DNA of 64,000 bases, taken from contig ML986764.1 in assembly GCA_010094045.1 (NCBI GenBank), forward strand, positions 1 through 64,000, written 5' to 3'. Made by a program: the position numbers and the translations under genes. A model generated the notes under the pieces. The model ran no database searches. It was not told the DNA's origin and worked only from the letters and a program-made list of their open reading frames with translations. Positions 1 through 9,896 of this stretch are shown here, in pieces. Source of the stretch: Lojkania enalia. Taxonomy: Eukaryota; Ascomycota; Dothideomycetes; Pleosporales. Within the stretch, counting starts at the first letter, position 1. Each line of letters starts with the position of its first letter.

Positions 1-918
1 CCCCCCCCCCCCCCCAAAAGAAAAAGTTTTTTTATTGAGTTTGCGCCGGGGGAGAGGGGTAGGTTTGATTCGAAACTTTGGGATTCATTGTTGACCTGAT
101 GTAAAATTCATGCATATTGGCATCGTTCGCATCATCTCTAGAAAAGTCATGACAAGAGTCTCGCCGATTTAGAGCAGAGTGCAAGACACGGGAAATGTGG
201 GATAAGAAATCAGTGCTTCCTCAACTCCGGTGACACTGGCGTCGAGAGGGATTCCTTTACGGCATAAGAACTCGGGGATTTCTAGAGGATTTGTGCGTAT
301 AGGGAAGGGCAGGAATGAAAGCAGGAAGATATTCCCCGTTGTTCACAATACATTTTCCATGGAAGGGGAAAGACTGACTCAACTTTAGTTCATCTTACAT
401 GGACTTTATACCGAGCTGGCCGTATAAACACTACGGCTCTACGCATTTGTTGTCTCTTCCTATTAGTGTTCTATACCGACGACCGGAATACGAGCTCTTC
501 GGAGTTTAGAACTACTCCTATTAAATACACGCAGACTCTTGTACTTCGACCGTCTGGCAACCGTAACATACGAATAACATCAGAAATGTAACTCAGCATC
601 GACTTTTGCGTTCATCACGAACACCACAATACGCAAAATACAAAACATAAAACAAGGTTATAGGTTGGACCAACATGAATAACTAGTATGATAGGGAATG
701 CAAGAAGAAAAGCTACGTAGATACATAGAGAGACCTCGAAATGGGTATCGTATGCCATAAAATTGAATGGGAATCAGGCGTAATTGCTCGTTGGATGTTT
801 ATATATGCTTTGGGGAATTGGTGACAGATGTGGCCAGAAAGTCGTCATTATGTCTCTTTTGCAGGTCGCGAGATACTCGTATGGAGCCGCAGATGCGCAA
901 GAGTGATCGTCATACATT
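1..918. other. Gene-free left edge with C15 tract
   Basis: The window opens with a run of 15 C followed by A/T-rich sequence. I see no open frame with family resemblance. The right end is the 3' flank of the sym1 homologue on the minus strand. Confidence 0.6.
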
Positions 919-1899
919 TTAGGAGGGTGGAAGTTCTTTCTCCGTCTCGCCGGCGATCCCAGTGCCACCGCCCGAGTTGAGGTAGCTGAGGTAGCAGTTC
1001 CAACCTAAACCAGACATTAGTACTACTTTACACTAAACCATAATCTAAACCCGCCCGCCTTCCCATCGCTCTAACAGAACAGGGGACACTCACCGAGGGC
1101 AACAAAATTGACAACCAAAACTCTATGCTCCAGCGGCACAAACTTGAAATTGACTGACTGAACCCATGGCCACAGCAAGAAATTGTTGATCATTCCGGGT
1201 ACATACGCCTTGTTGAGCTTATCCTTTATGCTTGAACCTTCCATATACGCCATTGAGGAGAGGAAAATGCCCATGTTGACCGGCGCGAAGACGATCTGGT
1301 CACAGGCCACTCGTGCGGCGATTGTGCGGTTGGTGGTGCTGAGGTTAATGTGTCGTTGCAGGATGCCGTACCAGGTCGTTGCTGCGGGACCGAAGACTAC
1401 TGAATGATTATTAGATTTGTCTTTTTTATGTTTTACAATGGGTTGGGGGTGGGCAGTGGCGTGGAAGGGCATAAAGTGAACGTACCGCCGCCGTAGAGGG
1501 CCATGCGTCCGGTCCTTGCAAAGTCATGTCTTTCCAGTCCGACTTTGTCGACGCCTTGTTGGGCCATTACATCGCCGGTTGCGAAGAGTACCTTTCATCT
1601 CATTAGCATCTTGCATTCCCTCAAAAGTTATCCCAGCTACGTGTAGTTCGTGTGGGGAATCGTAGAATTTGCTATGGGACCAAAATTCAAACTTCATCGT
1701 TCACGATCGGTGGACAAGTAGAGAATACGATGCCGATAAACGCAGGAAAGGATCGCATACCGCCGTAGTAATACTCTGCGTCAATAATGGTGCCGATCGC
1801 AGCTTTGCCTGATACCTATTCTCAATTAGCTATCGCTTCTCCAGTCTTATCTCCCCTGCGTTACCTCCACTACAACCGAACGTACCAGCGAAACGCCAT
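919..1899 (-). CDS. sym1: Sym1/Mpv17/PMP22-family mitochondrial inner membrane protein
   Basis: This is the fungal Sym1 protein, a small four-helix membrane protein of the mitochondrial inner membrane linked to stress tolerance and mtDNA/metabolite homeostasis. Five exons are read on the minus strand: 1886-1899, 1761-1815, 1486-1591, 1094-1399 and 919-1004. All junctions are GT-AG and keep phase, giving 188 residues, the usual family length. Family landmarks in order are MAFRWYQAKL at the start, [14 protein letters not shown] (about 26-39), [20 protein letters not shown] (about 62-71), [24 protein letters not shown] and the terminal WNCYLSYLN. The start is fixed by a 14-nt first exon that ends inside the conserved Trp codon. 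The next gene on the same strand is separated by about 0.9 kb. Family membership is certain, while assignment to Sym1 rather than another Mpv17 paralogue is inferred from the RWYQAKL and GPAATTW motifs. Confidence 0.92.
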
Positions 1900-2788
1900 A
1901 TTTGCCCCAGCGATTCAATTGCGCTCTTCAAGCCTCTTAGGTACGGGTAGGAATCGAAAAATGTGTATCGCGCCAAAATAGTGGAGGGGGGATTGTGTTG
2001 TGGAGAAGCTTGAAGCTACGCAAAGCCCATCTGTGCTGCTATGACATAGTTCGCAGCCCGGGCCTTGCACGCGATGCTTGGGCCCCTTCAATCCCTGTGG
2101 GTCGGAGTGCCTCTTTCGGATAAGATAAATTTAGCTTCAAAACCGTCGATCATTATTAAACCCTGGAAACAACCCCTAGAGAATAAAGATACCGTGTTAT
2201 GCCACTACTAACTGAGCGCTATAAGTGGATTAGCACTCATACTATTTGCTATTAGCCGGTGATGTTATTCAGAAGCCCGCCACAACGTAACATTCTGACT
2301 TCGTTACGTCGTGTTCTGTCCCAGCCCGTAAAGTTAAGTCAAAATAATGTGCTCAGGCATTCGAAACAATTCTTCATAGTCCATAAATGTAATACAATTT
2401 CATAATCTGGTTGACCTTCGTCAATCTAATCAAGCCCAAGCCTGAGACGTCCTTTCAGACTCGCAGGAGTCGGGGGTATATTCAAAGGACTGGAAGTTAT
2501 ACAACGGCCGTAATGTGAACAAAATGGTAGAATAAGGAGAAAACGTCAAATGGTATAGTTTTCAGACCGGCTCCCATGAGCCAGCCCATCAAGCCGGTCC
2601 CACCGTTCCAACCTGACCGCACCTGACCTTTCCAAATATGTAAAGATTCGTCTGAAGCTCCAAAAACGCCAGTTTGCCCCGGTCGCTTCCAGACCAGAAC
2701 TATGCACGCAAAATGCAGAAATGTGGTCAAACTGTCACGCAAAATTCGAAATGAAAAAAATAAAAATAAAAATAAAAACAATAACACT
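1900..2788. other. Intergenic: sym1 promoter and 3' flank of the UPF0658 gene
   Basis: This stretch separates two minus-strand genes. It serves as the upstream region of sym1 and the 3' flank of the Golgi-protein gene. An A-rich imperfect AAAAAT array lies near 2754-2782, just past the UPF0658 stop codon. I see no gene. Confidence 0.5.
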
Positions 2789-4119
2789 TTAGTCGATCTC
2801 CATGCGCGTCGATGGCTGAGGTCCGCTCAGGGATGGCATCTCCGTGTTGTATGCTGTCTTGTCTCCAGTGGCAGGGGCCCTGTTCTGGATGTGGGGCTTC
2901 AAGCCCTTGTTGAAATTATGCGTGCACATGCAGGCAATGACAATGGTAAACAAGAGCAAAAGGATGGTGAGGACAGCGAAGCTCGTGAGCGATTTTCGGG
3001 CCGGTCGGTAGTCAGCCTGGCGGGCTAGGTCGGCGGCGTACATGCGGATGAGCTTGAAAAGGAAGTATCCGAGTGCGATGAAGTAGACTATGATGATGAC
3101 AATCATGCCCGCGATAGATTCCCGACGGACCCACCACGCGGCAAGGAATAGCAAAACAAAAGTTATAACGAGGGCCGCAGCGGTGAGAGCGAGCTCTACA
3201 TTGCTGGTGTTGTCGACGACGACGAGGAATTGGACGGTGAAGGCCAAAAAGAAGAAGAAATCAAACTTGAGAAGGGCGATATAGATCTTTGGCGCACGTT
3301 AGCCTCACAACGGGATTGGCGGTGAGAAAGCTCCATACCTGGTAAGTGAGATATCTCCTTTTCAGACGTAGATCTGCGCTAATGTGCTTGTAGATAGTCC
3401 ACGCGAATTCCTCGTACAACTTCCAGGCTAAGAAAGCAAAAATGAGGGTACCAACAGCCATGACGATGGGCAAGGCGACCAGCATGGGCTTAATTTTAGG
3501 CCAGAAATGCTGGACAATGAGATTGCCCTGGTCGAGCGCACCGACAGCATCCCGAATCTGATCGAACTGGATGGCTGCATAAATGAGAATTCCGACATTG
3601 TAGAGTACGAGGCCGATGACCTGGATGGTGTTCTTGAGGCGGAGGGCATCGTAGACAAGGACGAGCATGTAGATGTAGCCGAACATGAAGACGGCAAGAT
3701 AGGTGGGGATAGTCCGCCTTTCGTTATGCTCTTCGACGCCCTCGGGGGTGGGCTGCAGGCTCAGCTGGAATGTGCCAAAGACATAACTAGATAGCAAAGA
3801 CAGGTTAGCCAAACAGGTTCTGTGATGCATCCGGGCAGACGTACGCTTCCAAAGCCAGGCCTACAATGGCCTGCACCAGGGCGGTGAGCAAGAAGCACCA
3901 TGTCCACTTTGTGTTGGGGATATACATTTTGCGGGTTCGTCGGACAGGCTGCGGGAGTTCGGTGGGGAAGCCTTCACGGTGGTGATAGCCGCCGGGCTGG
4001 GCCGTGTAAGGCTGCGATGCGTACTGATGGTAGCTGTTATATGGTGGATAGTCGCGGTCGAGAGGTTGACCTCCGAGGAGGGATGCTCGCGCCTCGTGTG
4101 AAGGAATTTTGGCAGTCAA
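2789..4119 (-). CDS. UPF0658 family Golgi apparatus membrane protein
   Basis: This is a polytopic membrane protein of the fungal UPF0658 family, whose fission-yeast member localises to the Golgi; the molecular function is unknown. Three exons (3845-4119, 3339-3786, 2789-3286) join in phase to give 406 residues. A hydrophilic, Pro/Tyr/Gln-rich N-terminus of about 70 residues is followed by roughly eight hydrophobic segments: residues 73-93, then FGYIYMLVLVYDAL, TIQVIGLVLYNVGILIY, a long segment ending in WKLYEEFAW, FFFFLAFTVQFLVVV, ITFVLLFLAAWW, IVIIIVYFIALGYFLFKL and a C-terminal helix ending at CMCTHNF. The motif LKRRYLTYQIYIALLKFDFF, which spans intron 2, is the strongest family mark. The tail is short and polar. 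The gene diverges from the PP4 R2 homologue across a 1.4 kb shared upstream region. Confidence 0.9.
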
Positions 4120-5500
4120 GTCAGCCGCGAGGCGGCTGAAGTGTAGGGCTTATGTGTGGGTCGTGGGTTGCGCAGTGGAGAATCGCGGTGACTGTGAGAG
4201 TGCGGCTGCTGGCGAGGGAGGGTCGTTCAAGCGACGGGTTGGCCAGAGCACAACTGAGACCGGTGTGAGGCAGTCGAGGGCGGCTTCTGGGGAGATGTGC
4301 TGCGCGGTTGAGGCACGGCGAGAGAACAGCGAACCAGTGCCGTCCGACGCTGAAACAAGACGAGTGTCCGTTTTGGGCGGCGGGAGGTTATGCTGACGAC
4401 GGCCTTGGGGAGGAGGGGATGCTCGCGCGACTCTGAAACCCTGGGGACCTTGGCTGTGCGAACGTCGGCAGCGATCGAGATGGAGAAGGGCACGACAGGG
4501 GTGAAGATGGTAGACCTAATAATGCGGGCAGCAATGGCAGTGGGATTGATTGAGCGAGCGGCGACGGTAGGCTGACAGGTGGATGGCCAAAGAGATGTGT
4601 GAGATTATTGGGGACGGGCCTGGTGAGTGGTGGTGGGTTTTTTGGGGGGGGAAGGGCTGCTTTTGCGCTTGGTGTGAGACGGCGCTGCGTCGGGCGGACC
4701 CTGCCTGTGCTAGCAAAGACAGGGCTGGAGCGGCCAGTTTGGGCCCAGCGGTGGAGCCCACGGCTTGGTCGACCTGAGGCTGCTGGTCGGGACGGACTTC
4801 CTGGGGGAAGCCGCTACAGTGCCGTAGGCTGTATAGTCGTGGTAGTGGTAACAGCGCCGAACAGTTCGTTGAGCCGGGCGGCAGCGGCGATGGCACGGCG
4901 AGGGGACCGGACGATAGTAATAAGAGTTGCAGCGTGGCGGATGCTGCGATGCTGCGAGGAGGACGGCAGGGGCTGCTTTTGATGAGCGGCTTGCAAAGAA
5001 GAAATTCCTCACGCGCCAGCGACCATGGTTGCTTGGCTCTGGAGCTCAGCCCGCTGTCCGTCCTATCATCCCATGATTATTCCCATCCTGTCCCAGTCCC
5101 ATCCAGGGTCATCTCCACTGCACAGCCGCACCACCATCCAAGCCCCTGCTGCTCAGCCGCAGCAAACGCTCCATGGCTCCCATACGACCCTACGCTCCCA
5201 GACGCAGCTAAACGCAGGCCGGGTGCCTACCGGACGAGCGCGTGCTGCCTGTGCTCTCTCATCCATGGTTCTGTAATCGACGACGACGACGACGCCGCTC
5301 TATTGGTCTGTTACGAGACTCGAGAGACTTCTCGTCGACGAATTGCCCTTTCCAAGGTTTGCAGCTGCAGGTGGCTGTTGCTGTGGCGCAGGCCATCCGC
5401 CTCGCGTCACTTTGGTGTGGAGGTGGAGCCGCTCTTCACGTCGTGCGCTGTCGCCGAGCGCTGCACACTCCACTCTCACCGACACTGCGGCGCGCACACC
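4120..5500. other. Divergent promoter region between UPF0658 gene and PP4 R2 gene
   Basis: About 1.4 kb of GC-rich DNA lies between two divergent start codons. Several reading frames stay open here only because of base composition; their translations are low-complexity Arg/Ser/Pro/Cys and resemble no family. A GAC repeat lies near 5279-5293. It probably holds both promoters and the 5' leaders. Confidence 0.6.
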
Positions 5501-6870
5501 ATGTCCAGTAGGAAATCTTCCCTGACTGAGGCCCTCGTGGTCACATGCTGATTGACTCCTAGCGGAGCTCGTACTCCAGAAGGCCGCAGAGGACGGCTCG
5601 CTCGACTCGTATGTGCCCCTCCCAGCCCTTACGCCTCTCGCATAAACTGACCATCAATGGCAGCGAAGAGTGGCCGCGCACTCTTGATTACATACTGACG
5701 CGTCTGGACGAGGTCAGTGCCAGCCTAGGGTGTCATTCTTTATGCGTGGCTGTCGCTAATGTCAAGATTCCCCATGATTAGATCGTTAACAGCTTCCCCA
5801 AACCTACAATACCCATCTCCGACCGAGCGCCATCCTCCCCCAACGTCCACACACCCACACGCCCGCAGAACCTATCTTCAAGTCAAGAATCGCAGACAGC
5901 GGACAAGGAGAATGCGCCGCCCGCCACACCCCCGCGGCCACCCGTCCCTGCGTTTCCTGGTTCTCCTTCCGCGTCCCAGTCTGAATTACTGCCGTTGCCG
6001 GAAGAGACATTCGATTTCTACACATCCATACGAAACACCCTCTCCAAGAACTTTGCAAAGGACCCACCACATACGATACAGCGGCTGGCGGAGCTCATTC
6101 TACAGCCGAAACGACAATTTAGGTTCCTCTCTTCATATCTCCGCGCCCTCGATCGTGTAGTCTCCGTCTCGTCTCCCTCTACAATCTTTCCGCTCCCAAT
6201 TGCTGTACTACCAAATTCTGGCGGACTTCTCAATGGAACCACGTCTACACCGCAGAACACGCTGGGTTCCGACGAGTCACTTGGTGGCGCCTTATTGACT
6301 CCGATCCCATGGTTACAAAACCGCGGCCAGAGCGAGCTGATATCCGAATCCACAGAGATGGTGGACGGCCCGCATGGCGCCGGCCGTATAGAGACAGTTT
6401 CGGTAATGAACGGTTCCGGCGCGGTGCCAGCCCCACAAATAACCTCTTCGCATCCGGAGGGTGAATCGCTTCCATCCACCGGAGCTGTAACTCAAGGCGA
6501 GATCATTCGCCAGGAGCAGCAAGCCGGCGTTGTGCTTTCAAACCCGCATTCTATGACGTCGAGTCGTACCACCGTTGGAGAAATGGAGGACGGGGAACCA
6601 ATTGTCGATACGGTAGAGGACGAGGAGGTACCTCATGCGAGGGGTCCCGAGATGATTGGAATGGAGGACACGGGACCTCAAGCTCCTGCTCACGAGGGCC
6701 TTGATTTCGAAGCTGCCATAGGCCGATCAAGTCAACGGAGTAGCAAGAGCCCCGGGCCTGCGGAGGGAAAGAAGGACGAGGAGGTGAAGGATGAAGGTGA
6801 GAAGGAGCAGCCGGAGACCGAGACGAAGGAAGGTGACGCAAAGGGGGAAGATGCTATGAAGACAGATTAG
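5501..6870 (+). CDS. Protein phosphatase 4 core regulatory subunit R2 homologue (PPP4R2/Psy4-like)
   Basis: This is the homologue of the R2 regulatory subunit of protein phosphatase 4, which works with the PP4 catalytic subunit and R3 in DNA-damage and cell-cycle dephosphorylation (known for the family). Exons are 5501-5507, 5563-5608, 5664-5712 and 5782-6870, giving 396 residues. The first exon is only seven bases (ATG plus four); the joined start reads MSTELVLQKAAEDG. The conserved segments are EEWPRTLDYILTRLDEIV (about 19-36) and, after a Pro/Ser-rich linker, a block at about 105-165 beginning LPEETFDFYTSIRNTL and containing KDPPHTIQRLAELILQPKRQ. The C-terminal third is acidic and Lys/Glu-rich, as in other R2 subunits. 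The first junction is chosen because GTAGGA donor, CTGAT-like branch site and TAG acceptor all fit. Its 3' end faces the membrane-protein gene. Confidence 0.88.
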
Positions 6871-7360
6871 ATGATATCACTAGGCTCAACTGAACAGCCG
6901 TACCACGGAATTAGCAGGCGTATGGGACTCAGGGACTTGGATATAGAGGCGGTTTTGGCGCATTGACCATTCCTAGCGTCAACCTTATATCAATGATTCT
7001 AGCGTGTCTAGATGATTGCTTAGAACTAAGCAACCGTACCTCATGCACGTTTTTGTCGAAATGGACTCCGACCATTACGCATTGAAGCGGGAATATGACA
7101 TCGATAGCATAACAACTCGATGGAATCGTGTGATGTTTAGCAATTAGCACTAGCAAAACGTTGCCAACAAAGTTCCGAGAACGAGACAGGCACCTATTCC
7201 CAAAAAAAAAAAAAAAAAAAAAAAAATTTCATTTTCCTCTTCTCTAGGAAGGAATCATACAGAAACGCCTCGCTATACATAAACATCCTACACAAAAGAA
7301 AACAATGCCCATGCAATTCCCGAAAACCAACAAGGGGTAAAAAGAGGTGCACGAGCAAGG
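6871..7360. other. Convergent 3' region with A25 tract
   Basis: This short stretch lies between two converging genes. It contains a run of 25 A at 7202-7226, which may be a length-variable homopolymer or a sequencing weak point. I see no gene. Confidence 0.6.
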
Positions 7361-8704
7361 TTAGTACGGCGAAGGCGTGCGCCAATTCTTGTAGAGGCAA
7401 GAGCAGAGCTGGCTGGGGTCTTGTGGAGTGATGTTCTCGGTTATGGACTCGCCGGGGACACCGTTGTTCAGTTTGTAGCAAGAAGGAATGTTTTGGGCTC
7501 CGGCAACGGCTTGCTCGACGCGGACGGCTGTGCCTCGTTAGGACTATTGGGCGTATATAATATGATAAAAATTTTTTTCTTGCATGTTGGGAGGAGGGGT
7601 GAAGGATGTAGACGTACCAAATGGCCATTCCTGGTAGCTCGGATTCCCGCTCGGTTCGCCCTTTGATTTGTCCGGGTACCCTTTCGCCATCTTGGTGTAA
7701 AGAAAGGCTTGTAGCGACGTGTCCTTGAACTCGCATTCCGCCGCCGCGTTATCCTCGGCCAGAGACTTGGAGGGACGGACAGTCTTGGTCTGGGAGAGTT
7801 GGAAATGGTAGCGTTCGGTATCCTTGCCCGCGTCTAGCAGTTCCAGCTCTTGGTTCTTGAAGGAGATGCTAAAGGGGTTGTCGGTGCTTGATATTTGATA
7901 TTTACCGCTGGAGGGGGAGCTGATGATCCAGTTGAATGTTGCGAGGGCCTTCTCCGGAGAATCGTTGTAGATGGTGTAGGGGTAGCAGGTCCATGTTAAG
8001 GGATTAGATGTGCAGTTTGTTTGAACGGTGTCTAGGAAGGTTATGAGAGAGTAGGTGCCGATGGGGAAGTTGGAGGGGGCGGACGTTGGTGAGATGGAGA
8101 TGGTGGCAGTAGGGTTGGGGGTATCGTTGTTGTTCGGAGAAGCGGTACCGCCGGCAGTCGCTTGGGCGTCGGAACTGAGGGCTGGTTAGTATCATCCCTC
8201 AGTAGTAAATTGGGAGGTATGAGAGGAACAAGCCCAAGGAGAGTCACTCCCAATCGTTGGGCTTGAAAAAAAAATGTAGATAACTTACCTGTCGGAACTT
8301 TTCTTTTTCTTCAGTCCTAATGCCAACCCCACTGCCAGCGCTATTATGCACGCAATCACTATTGCTATTATGATTGCCAGCCTTTTCCATCCACCTCTTT
8401 TGGCGATCTGCTTGTGATTCCGTATCGCACCAAACTTCTCGCCATCACTCCATACGCTGTACGAGTACCCGCTCGACCCATTCGACTCTTCAACACTCTC
8501 CCTTGGCGCCTCACCCAATGCACCTATAGAGATCCCGCTCTTTCGTAGTGACGTTCGGTGGCCGTCACGTGTTGCCTTAGCCTGGGGATCACCCCCGTTC
8601 TCTAGGATAACGGAAAGACGTTGACCAGCTGGTGTTGATATTCGCTTTGGCTGCGGCTCGACGATCTGTTGGTGCTGCTTTCGCTTGCGATCCCAGAAGG
8701 CCAT
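7361..8704 (-). CDS. Conserved single-pass membrane protein with Cys-containing extracytoplasmic domain
   Basis: I recognise this only as a conserved filamentous-fungal protein without assigned function; some relatives carry an automatic Tat-signal label that is not meaningful here. Exons 8289-8704, 7618-8174 and 7361-7527 join in phase to give 379 residues starting MAFWDRKRKQ. Residues 1-108 are polar and basic. One hydrophobic helix lies at about 109-131, followed by KKKK. A Ser/Thr/Pro/Asn linker (about 140-170) leads to a domain with the motif PIGTYSLITFLDTVQTNC and TWTCYPYTIYN, and later cysteines in AECEF, PSCYKL and LCSCLY. The layout suggests a type II membrane protein with its C-terminal domain in the secretory lumen or outside the cell. 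An upstream in-frame TTG exists, but the ATG is preferred. It shares a divergent promoter region with clr2. Confidence 0.8.
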
Positions 8705-9896
8705 GATGAAATGGTTCAATGGAGCGTGCCACGACCAGTGGATATTACCGCGCCCAAGATGTTAGTGCGTCCCTTCTGCCGTCCCAGCCTCCTAGCATTC
8801 TAAAGGGCGTCGGCCCGATTCCTCGTGCTATCAAAATGTTGTTGCGGTTCGCCGCTACCAGCTCATGTCGAAATGAATGATCGTCACGACTCAACGAGCG
8901 ACTGAAGTCAGACTGAGCAGGATGGTAAGAATCGGGAGGAAAGTGAGAAAGAGGAGAGCGGTTGGAAGCTTTGACAGAAAACCCGCACGTGGCGCCCTTG
9001 CTCAGCAAGCATGGAGTGATGTGGTGTCGCCATCTCTTAATCTATCCTAGTCATACCCAGCCGTCGCGCGCATAAGCCAATGACCACTACGAAGAAGCGA
9101 TCCTTAACGAGCGCCATGCTCCTTTCGGCTGGATCCCGTAGATCCAGAACTCTGAGCGGGCCGAGGAGTTATTGCTTTTGGTGACTGAAGCAGCCCGAAC
9201 TAGTTAGACGTATTGGGGGATAAATAGAACAACATGCCCAGCCCATTTTGGCGTACTGGTGTGATGACGGCAAACAGCCGGTAATGACTGGATGAGCCTC
9301 GAGAGCTACAACACATTGCATATTATGAGATGCAATCAACAGATTTGGGAGAAAGGATAATCTTATCCAGGGGGTTCTGGACTGATTCACGACTCGATAA
9401 AGTTGGGCGACCCTGGCTTGTGTGATGGTTCCTGCGTCAATTTGCAAGGATGCTGACGCGTGAGAAATGCTCAGTGATTCTCCCGAGGTCGGGAGAAACG
9501 CGAGTGCCAAGCCCGACCTCCACAAAACACCAACTCTTCTCAGGACGATTGCCTGCCTTCGGCTAAGTTGAGCAAGTGTAGTGAAAGAATAACTGCTTCT
9601 CGCCTTTATTTATATTCCAGTCGGGGCCAACTCTTCTATCCTGACATGGGGTCCCCCTTTGCTCTCTTTCCTTCACGATCACGTCACGTACGGGTCCTTC
9701 ACCGACGCTAGGCTTCTGCACTGAGATCTCTACTTTCCTAGATATTAAGCATGGAACGCTTCGTCCACATTCACCGATTGTGCTTTTGCTGCCATACTAC
9801 GCGGTGACGATTAATTTACACGCGTCATCTTTAGGAGATACCCACGCCATTTGTTCCAACCGTCTTTGCCGTCTTTACCTCAACTACTACTTCGCT
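8705..9896. other. Divergent promoter region between membrane protein gene and clr2
   Basis: About 1.2 kb separates the two divergent starts. A 118-codon minus-strand frame at 9169-9525 has no family resemblance and is treated as chance. The clr2 reading frame is open upstream to about 9780, but there is no ATG before 9897. Confidence 0.6.

Noticed and set aside
4934..5551. 205-codon open frame overlapping the PP4 R2 start
   Set aside because: It overlaps the better-supported gene in another frame, is Cys/Arg/Ser-rich and has no family resemblance.
9169..9525. 118-codon minus-strand frame upstream of clr2
   Set aside because: No family resemblance and located in a divergent promoter region.
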